A stretch of 64,000 nt of DNA, taken from assembly GCF_041734735.1 (NCBI RefSeq), contig NC_134888.1:36773567-36837566 (forward strand). The letters are read 5' to 3'. Positions 11,536-64,000 of this stretch are shown piece after piece. Both the position numbers and the translations under genes were made by a program. This DNA is from Babylonia areolata (lineage: Eukaryota > Mollusca > Gastropoda > Neogastropoda > Buccinidae). The notes beneath the pieces were generated by a model, which worked only from the letters and a program-made list of their open reading frames with translations, was not told the origin of the DNA and made no database searches. Position 1 is the first letter of the stretch. The number at the start of each line of letters is the position of its first letter.

Positions 11536-12495
11536 GTATCATATCCGATAAATCAGCAACCTGATCATTGAGATGACCAAAGGGCCAGTCAGAGAGAGAG
11601 AGAGAGGGAGAGAGATAACACCACCGGACAAATTCTTTATTCATCCAGTCCCTGCCCTAAATAGGGTTTATACAACACAATACTAAATGACAAAGGCATA
11701 ATATGCAAGATGGTAATAGAATGTTCAGGAAACACAACACTAAGAAAAAAGGAAAAAGAGTGAGAGACAGAGTGACAGAGACACAGACAGAGAGAGAGAG
11801 AACGTGATGAAGAATAGGTGTTATGTACTATCCCGATGACAGTGTAACAAGAGCAGCCATAAAAAATTCAGCTTCATGACACAATCACCAGGCAGAAAGG
11901 TACAGCAGATCCACATAACTCCAAAGTGCATAAAAAATGGTACTGAAAACATAAGTCCATTGGTTAATAGAATTGTGTAAGTAAGTGTGTAAGATAACAA
12001 AGAGTATACTAATATACATACGATTTACCCAATATATACAGCTTCATGTCAATAAACTGACCCTTTTCAAACAGAAAGGGACAAAATCAGTTGATATGTT
12101 ACATCAGTGAATGGTAAATTTGTAAAAACACAAGGTTAATATCTTTAAAAACAACATAGTTCTGCTTTAAAAATGGTAGTTGAATGTTGACCATTAGAGC
12201 ATATTACAAAACATTAGAGCATATTACAAACACAAAGCAGTGTGAAAAGATTATCAGAAAAAAAAAAAATCAGAAGCTTTGGCAGTAGCAATGTTTCTTC
12301 AAGTTTTGATTCACTGCTGGTAAAGAAAGCCATGTAACAAGGAATATTGCTGCTGGTATATTCATCAAGTAAAACGTACTGGAATAAAATCTTTTATTTG
12401 TGAGACACAACCAACAGCTAAGCTAACTGTGTTGAACGGCACAGTTTCACTGAGACAGTCTCTGTTAAAACAAATCAAAACAACAACAAAAATAC

Positions 12496-14498
12496 AGCAG
12501 TCAGTGCTTTCACACATCAAGAATACAGGCATTGCAATCTGATTATGACAGCAGTCAGTGCTTTCACACATCAAGAATACAGGCATTGCAATCTGATTAT
12601 GACAGCAGTCAGTGCTTTCACACATCAAGAATACAGGCATTGCAATCTGATTATGACAGCAGTCAGTGCTTTCACACATCAAGAATACAGGCATTGCAAT
12701 CTGATTATGACAGCAGTCAGTGCTTTCACATATCAAGAATACAGGCATTGCAATCTGATTATGACAGCAGTCAGTGCTTTCACACATCAAGAATACAGGC
12801 ATTGCAATCTGATTATGACAGCAGTCAGTGCTTTCACACATCAAGAATACAGGCATTGCAATCTGATTATGACAGCAGTCAGTGCTTTCACACATCAAGA
12901 ATACAGGCATTGCAATCTGATTATGACAGCAGTCAGTGCTTTCACACATCAAGAATACAGGCATTGCAATCTGATTATGACAGCAGTCAGTGCTTTCACA
13001 CATCAAGAATACAGGCATTGCAATCTGATTATGACAGCAGTCAGTGCTTTCACATATCAAGAATACAGGCATTGCAATCTGATTATGACAGCAGTCAGTG
13101 CTTTCACATATCAAGAATACAGGCATTGCAATCTGATTATGACAGCAGTCAGTGCTTTCACACATCAAGAATACAGGCATTGCAATCTGATTATGACAGC
13201 AGTCAGTGCTTTCACACATCAAGAATACAGGCATTGCAATCTGATTATGACAGCAGTCAGTGCTTTCACACATCAAGAATACAGGCATTGCAATCTGATT
13301 ATGACAGCAGTCAGTGCTTTCACACATCAAGAATACAGGCATTGCAATCTGATTATGACAGCAGTCAGTGCTTTCACATATCAAGAATACAGGCATTGCA
13401 ATCTGATTATGACAGCAGTCAGTGCTTTCACACATCAAGAATACAGGCATTGCAATCTGATTATGACAGCAGTCAGTGCTTTCACACATCAAGAATACAG
13501 GCATTGCAATCTGATTATGACAGCAGTCAGTGCTTTCACACATCAAGAATACAAGCATTGCAATCTGATTATGACAGCAGTCAGTGCTTTCACACATCAA
13601 GAATACAGGCATTGCAATCTGATTATGACAGCAGTCAGTGCTTTCACATATCAAGAATACAGGCATTGCAATCTGATTATGACAGCAGTCAGTGCTTTCA
13701 CATATCAAGAATACAGGCATTGCAATCTGATTATGACAGCAGTCAGTGCTTTCACATATCAAGAATACAGGCATTGCAATCTGATTATGACAGCAGTCAG
13801 TGCTTTCACACATCAAGAATACAGGCATTGCAATCTGATTATGACAGCAGTCAGTGCTTTCACATATCAAGAATACAGGCATTGCAATCTGATTATGACA
13901 GCAGTCAGTGCTTTCACATATCAAGAATACAGGCATTGCAATCTGATTATGACAGCAGTCAGTGCTTTCACATATCAAGAATACAGGCATTGCAATCTGA
14001 TTATGACAGCAGTCAGTGCTTTCACATATCAAGAATACAGGCATTGCAATCTGATTATGACAGCAGTCAGTGCTTTCACATATCAAGAATACAGGCATTG
14101 CAATCTGATTATGACAGCAGTCAGTGCTTTCACACATCAAGAATACAGGCATTGCAATCTGATTATGACAGCAGTCAGTGCTTTCACATATCAAGAATAC
14201 AGGCATTGCAATCTGATTATGACAGCAGTCAGTGCTTTCACATATCAAGAATACAGGCATTGCAATCTGATTATGACAGCAGTCAGTGCTTTCACATATC
14301 AAGAATACAGGCATTGCAATCTGATTATGACAGCAGTCAGTGCTTTCACATATCAAGAATACAGGCATTGCAATCTGATTATGACAGCAGTCAGTGCTTT
14401 CACACATCAAGAATACAGGCATTGCAATCTGATTATGACAGCAGTCAGTGCTTTCACATATCAAGAATACAGGCATTGCAATCTGATTATGACAGTTT
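12496..14498 (+). repeat. 54-base satellite, about 37 nearly identical copies
   Basis: The unit GACAGCAGTCAGTGCTTTCA plus CACATCAAGAATACAGGC plus ATTGCAATCTGATTAT is 54 bases. Copies differ almost only at one site (CACACATC or CACATATC). Because 54 is a multiple of three and stop-free in several frames, open frames of about 650-720 codons appear on both strands. I regard them as artefacts: they have no non-repetitive domain and no splice or promoter context. Confidence 0.5.
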
Positions 14499-14639
14499 AT
14501 GATTATGCTCCACATATGTACGCTATGTGGTCTAAAAGGAAAAGAAACATATTATGCACAGTCATATACATACAAGTGATACGGTTACACAAGCTTGTGG
14601 CCAGGTGGAAATATTGTACAGCCTATTGCTCCCTGTCTC

Positions 14640-15068
14640 ACACCGAATAAAGTGCAAGATCAGCACTCTATGTTATAGATGTATTCACAAAACTGCCCCT
14701 TCCTATCTCTGCGGCTGCCTTCACCTCTGCACTCCATCTCGCTCACTACGATCGGCTTCGGATCCACTCTGTTTACACATACCCAGATTCAAACACTCGA
14801 CTGTTGGCCGCCATTCTTTCTCTGTCTTTGATCTTGCAATTGGAATGAACTTCCTCTTTCGCTTCGTCAAGTCTCCACACTCAGGTCTTTCAAGTCTGGC
14901 CTTAAAACCCACCTCTTCCCAAAATAGCCTCCCTTGCCTGCCTCTTCCTTGTCTTTAGTTTCTACAGTTTTAGAGTTATGCATGCGTGTGAATGACTGGT
15001 GCGAAAGCGCTTTGATTTGTCTCTGCACAAGATTCAGCGCTATATAAATACCATTATTATTATTATTT
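14640..15068 (+). mobile_element. LINE 3' end, CR1/L2-like reverse-transcriptase C-terminus
   Basis: Conceptual translation from about 14660 gives KTAPSYLCGCLHLCTPSRSL, then PRFKHSTVGRHSFSVFDLAI and SSLALKPTSSQ, the typical C-terminal region of CR1/L2-clade LINE reverse transcriptases (APSYL..L, P.R.LRS, IPR.K...G.RSF, FK..LKT.LF). It ends in a short 3' UTR (AGCGCTATATAAATACCATT) and an (ATT)n tail at 15050-15068. It is a 5'-truncated copy with substitutions, for example FDLAIGMNF where ...VWNSLP is usual. Confidence 0.5.
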
Positions 15069-16680
15069 AATGCTTTGTGTGGTATACAACCACAGCACAG
15101 CACCCCTTCGTACAGAACAGTGTGGAGACACACCTGGCCCAAAGGGGGAGAGGGTTTGACACACTGTGTTGTCGGGTATTCAATCCTCTGTTCTGCCACC
15201 ACTACCACCACCACCACCGCCACCACCACCGCATTAGTGCCTTCTGATAATATTAGACATCTGAACATCAACACACCAGAAACAGAACAACAAAAACAAA
15301 CTAAACACTGACTTACAGCAGCCCCCTCCCACAATCAAACTGCCAGCAGGTTTCTGACTTTTTGCCATTTTCTTTTCTGCCACAAAAACCTCGTAGGCCG
15401 AACATACTGTGATGTCATTCCTCTGTGCAGATACTGATTCCTACATACAGATCCAGTTCATGTGTCCAGTACAGCCAGGATCTACAGGACAAACTTGCTG
15501 TAAGTTCCCAGTCCATCTTTACCATAGCAAGGGCTATGCCCCTGACCCGACACACCCATCTTTACCAGCCTTACTTTAATGATATGGGACTGTAAACATT
15601 TCTGCTGCATCACACACACATGGAGCTAGAGGGGGGAAATGGGTGTTTATTTATCAATGTGTTTTTCCATCAAAGTTTTCACGTGCACACAGATAAGGCA
15701 AGCTAGTCACAGACATGACAACTAACCTGTAACAGTTGTACACACTGAAACAGACATTCACACTGTAACATAACAGACATGCACACTTTCACAAATGTGT
15801 GAACACACATTAACAAGCAAACAAACAACTTGTGAACACAATTCTGCCATAAATGCATTTGTTTACTGCTAAAACAAAAAGCCTCAAGATTTGTGGCACT
15901 CTAATGGTGCAGAGCATTATCACTGAAAAAAAAGAAGCTGAGTATACTTTATGCTGACTGATAACACTGCTACAATGAAGAACGTCAGCTTACTTCAGAT
16001 GTACAAACATTACATGCCCATGTGTACATGCTTTTATCTGTCAGCATGTTCCACAGACATAATAAAAGAATGAAAACAGCAAAACATCTCTAGTGTTCCT
16101 ATACAACTGTAAACCAAAACTAACCCAAGATCACAGAAAACCAAGATTTTTGCGTTTTGCTTTTGGCCAACCTCACATGACAAAATGACAAGAGCATTCT
16201 CTACAAATCCTAACATCATGCAGCAGATATGGACATAATTCCAAACCTTTGTAATCTCCAAGCTTCAAAATTCAAGCAACCAGAGCAGAACTCTGAGAAA
16301 GGCAACCCACATTTGTATGATCATCTTGCAAGCAAGGCATTCCATGGATAATCATTACCCCGACACTCATACAGAAATTATCATTAGCATCTAACCCTTT
16401 CAAGAAGGCAGCCTGTGCATTGCTAACATTAGAAGGAAGGCGTGTCATTATTATAAACACAACCGTAGCACTTGCAAGAGACACACTAAATACAGTTCAC
16501 CACAACAACTATTTTCCAAGCCCCCAGCACTAAGCAACTTGACCATATGGGTCTAAGCCAATAGGCTGTAAAATTTAACTAACAGATTTTCCATTACTAT
16601 ATCATTTCTACCATAGCCTTTCCAGGAAGACACCCTGCACACTATTCATTCTCAATGTCAAGGCAATCCACCCCATACTT
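15069..16680 (-). other. Unique sequence 3' of the filamin gene, possible distal 3' UTR
   Basis: No reading frame or interspersed repeat is recognisable apart from a (CAC)n triplet run at 15196-15231. Read on the minus strand it follows the filamin stop codon and the 16.8-17.6 kb minisatellite. The first canonical AATAAA I found downstream of the stop on that strand is at 15651-15646. The transcript end is not determined by the sequence. Confidence 0.5.
15646..15651 (-). promoter_or_regulatory. Candidate polyadenylation signal AATAAA for filamin
   Basis: First canonical hexamer I could find on the minus strand after the stop at 17895. It lies about 2.2 kb downstream, so it would imply a long 3' UTR that includes the telomere-like minisatellite. 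A closer non-canonical site is equally possible. Confidence 0.5.
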
Positions 16681-16689
16681 CTCCACGCC

Positions 16690-17880
16690 CTGGCTGTGTT
16701 TTTCGCCGACTACTACGTCTACTGGCCCCTGTAGCCACTGCACAACCCATATTTCCACACCCTAATTCCATACTTCCTTACCTTAAACCCATACTTCCAC
16801 ACCTAACCCACACTTCCACACCTTAACCCACACTTCCACACCTAACCCACACTTCCACACCTTAACCCCATACTTCCACACCTTAACCCCATACTTCCAC
16901 ACCTTAACCCACACTTCCACACCTTAACCCCATACTGCCACACCTTAACCCACACTTCCACACCTTAACCCCATACTTCCACACCTTAACCCACACTTCC
17001 ACACCTTAACCCCATACTGCCACACCTTAACCCACACTTCTACACCTTAACCCCATACTTCCACACCTTAACCCCATACGTCCACACCTTAACCCACACT
17101 TCCACACCTTAACCCACACTTCCACACCTTAACCCCATACTTCCACACCAGAACCCCATACTTCCACACCTTAACCCACACTTCCACACCCTAACCCACA
17201 CTTCCACACCTAACCCACACTTCCACACCTTAACCCCATACTTCCACACCTTAACCCCATACTTCCACACCTTAACCCACACTTCCACACCTTAACCCCA
17301 TACTTCCACACCTTAACCCACACTTCCACACCTTAACCCACACTTCCACACCTTAACCCCATACTTCCACACCTTAACCCCATACTTCCACACCTTAACC
17401 CACACTTCCACACCCTAACCCACACTTCCACACCTTAACCCACACTTCCACACCCTAACCCACACTCCACACCTTAACCCACACTCCACACCCTAACCCA
17501 CACTCCACACCCTAACCCCATACTCCCACAACCTAACCTCATACTTCAATGCCCTAACCCCACACTTCCACACCCTAACCCACACTTCCACACCCTAACC
17601 CACACTTCCACACCCTAACCCATACTTCTGCACCTTACCCCAAACTTTCCTAACCCCATACTTCCATACCCTAACAATGTACTTCCAAACCCTAACCCCA
17701 TACCTCCTTACCTTGAACCCCATACTTCTCCACCTATCGGATGTGCGATATAACCCCCATGCACTACGTCCACTTGCTGTAGTCACTGCCGACCCAAATA
17801 TTTCCAAACCCTAAACCTACACTTCCACAACCCCAACCCCAAACTTCTCCACCCACCGGTGCCGCGCTGTGCCGTGCGAT
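16690..17880. repeat. 20-21-base telomere-like minisatellite flanked by copies of the filamin terminal-exon end
   Basis: Units CTTAACCCACACTTCCACAC and CTTAACCCCATACTTCCACA repeat about 40 times from 16780 to 17660; several copies contain CCCTAACCC. At each side lies a degenerate copy of the end of the filamin coding sequence: 16712-16745 (CTACTGGCCCCTGTAGCCAC) and 17741-17800 (CCACTTGCTGTAGTCACTGC). Compare the real terminal exon at 17900-17930 (CCACTTGCCCCCGTAGCCGC). Confidence 0.5.
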
Positions 17881-17894
17881 ATTGTCCCCACCCA

Positions 17895-63615
<45,721 letters not shown>

Positions 63616-63652
63616 CTGTCACAGCACAGTGAGTTAACCCTTTCAGTGCCAT

Positions 63653-64000
63653 GTGGAGTGCTGGCCTAGAGGTAACGCGTCCGCCTAGGAAGCGAGAGAA
63701 TCTGAGCGCGCTGGTTCGAATCATGGCTCAGCCGCCGATATTTTCTCCCCCTCCATTAGACCTTGAGTGGTGGTCTGGACGCTAGTCATTCGAATGAGAC
63801 GATAAACCGACGTCCTGTGTGCAGCATGCACTTAGCACACGTAAAAGAACCCACGGCAACAAAAGGGTTGTTCCTGGCAAAATTCTGTAGAAAAATCCAC
63901 TTTGACAGGAAAAACAAATAAAACTGCACGCAGGAAAAAATACAAAAAAATGGGTGGTGCTGTAGTGTAGCGACGCGCTCTCCCTGGGGAGAGCAGCCCG
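63653..64000 (+). mobile_element. SINE family B copy, cut by the window edge
   Basis: Well-preserved head GTGGAGTGCTGGCCTAGAGG TAACGCGTCCG with B-box GGTTCGAATC, then CTCCATTAGACCTTGAGTGG, ACGATAAACCGACGTCCTG, the central domain, and GGGTGGTGCTGTAGTGTAGC GACGCGCTCT. Best reference copy of the family here. Confidence 0.5.

Noticed and set aside
12365-14650. Three long reading frames (656-716 codons) on both strands
   Set aside because: They consist only of the 54-base satellite, whose length is a multiple of three; they contain no independent domain and no gene context.
16780-17660. An interstitial telomere
   Set aside because: CCCTAA occurs only as part of a 20-base unit; there is no pure hexamer run.

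Overview
This is a eukaryotic window: split genes with GT-AG introns, several tRNA-headed SINE families, 3' pieces of CR1/L2-like and jockey-like LINEs, TTAA-flanked miniature inverted-repeat elements, and a very high load of minisatellites and CA/GT microsatellites. Repeat style and gene content suggest an animal, most likely a lophotrochozoan and probably a mollusc (gastropod-like). That assignment is inference; no marker gene settles it.

Two protein-coding genes can be supported, both on the minus strand. (1) Bases 1-2285 carry an uninterrupted reading frame (761 codons visible, running off the left edge) for a tryptophan-rich helical-repeat protein. It begins with five tandem 58-residue units; I do not recognise the family. 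(2) Bases 17895-63615 hold the 3' part of a filamin gene. I reconstructed 21 exons whose phases all join: 3240 coding bases, 1079 residues plus stop. They encode a partial and then about eleven complete filamin-type Ig repeats ending in a short C-terminal tail. The N-terminal actin-binding region and earlier repeats would lie beyond 64 kb. Exon lengths show a repeated two-repeat block (84+138+174+147, 222+174+165, 84+138+177+144), so this part of the gene grew by tandem duplication and one intron was lost or never gained.

Layout: 1-2.3 kb solenoid gene; 2.3-3.6 kb minisatellite against its start; 3.6-16.7 kb intergenic DNA with SINEs, a MITE, a LINE 3' end, a 29-bp minisatellite and a homogeneous 54-bp satellite of about 37 copies; 16.7-17.9 kb filamin 3' flank/UTR with a telomere-like 20-bp minisatellite; 17.9-63.6 kb filamin exons in repeat-filled introns; a SINE at the right edge.

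The most unusual feature is how the intronic repeats arose. In at least eight filamin introns, and in the 3' flank, the tandem array beside an exon is built from copies of that exon's own splice junction: acceptor copies for exons beginning at 20003, 26177, 32260 and 53805, donor copies for exons ending at 19854, 39000, 41646 and 63435, and more weakly 18687 and 61564. The same seems true of the array at the start of the left gene. Each intron therefore has its own unrelated minisatellite, and the transcript carries dozens of decoy splice sites. I know of no description of this as a systematic property of a gene.
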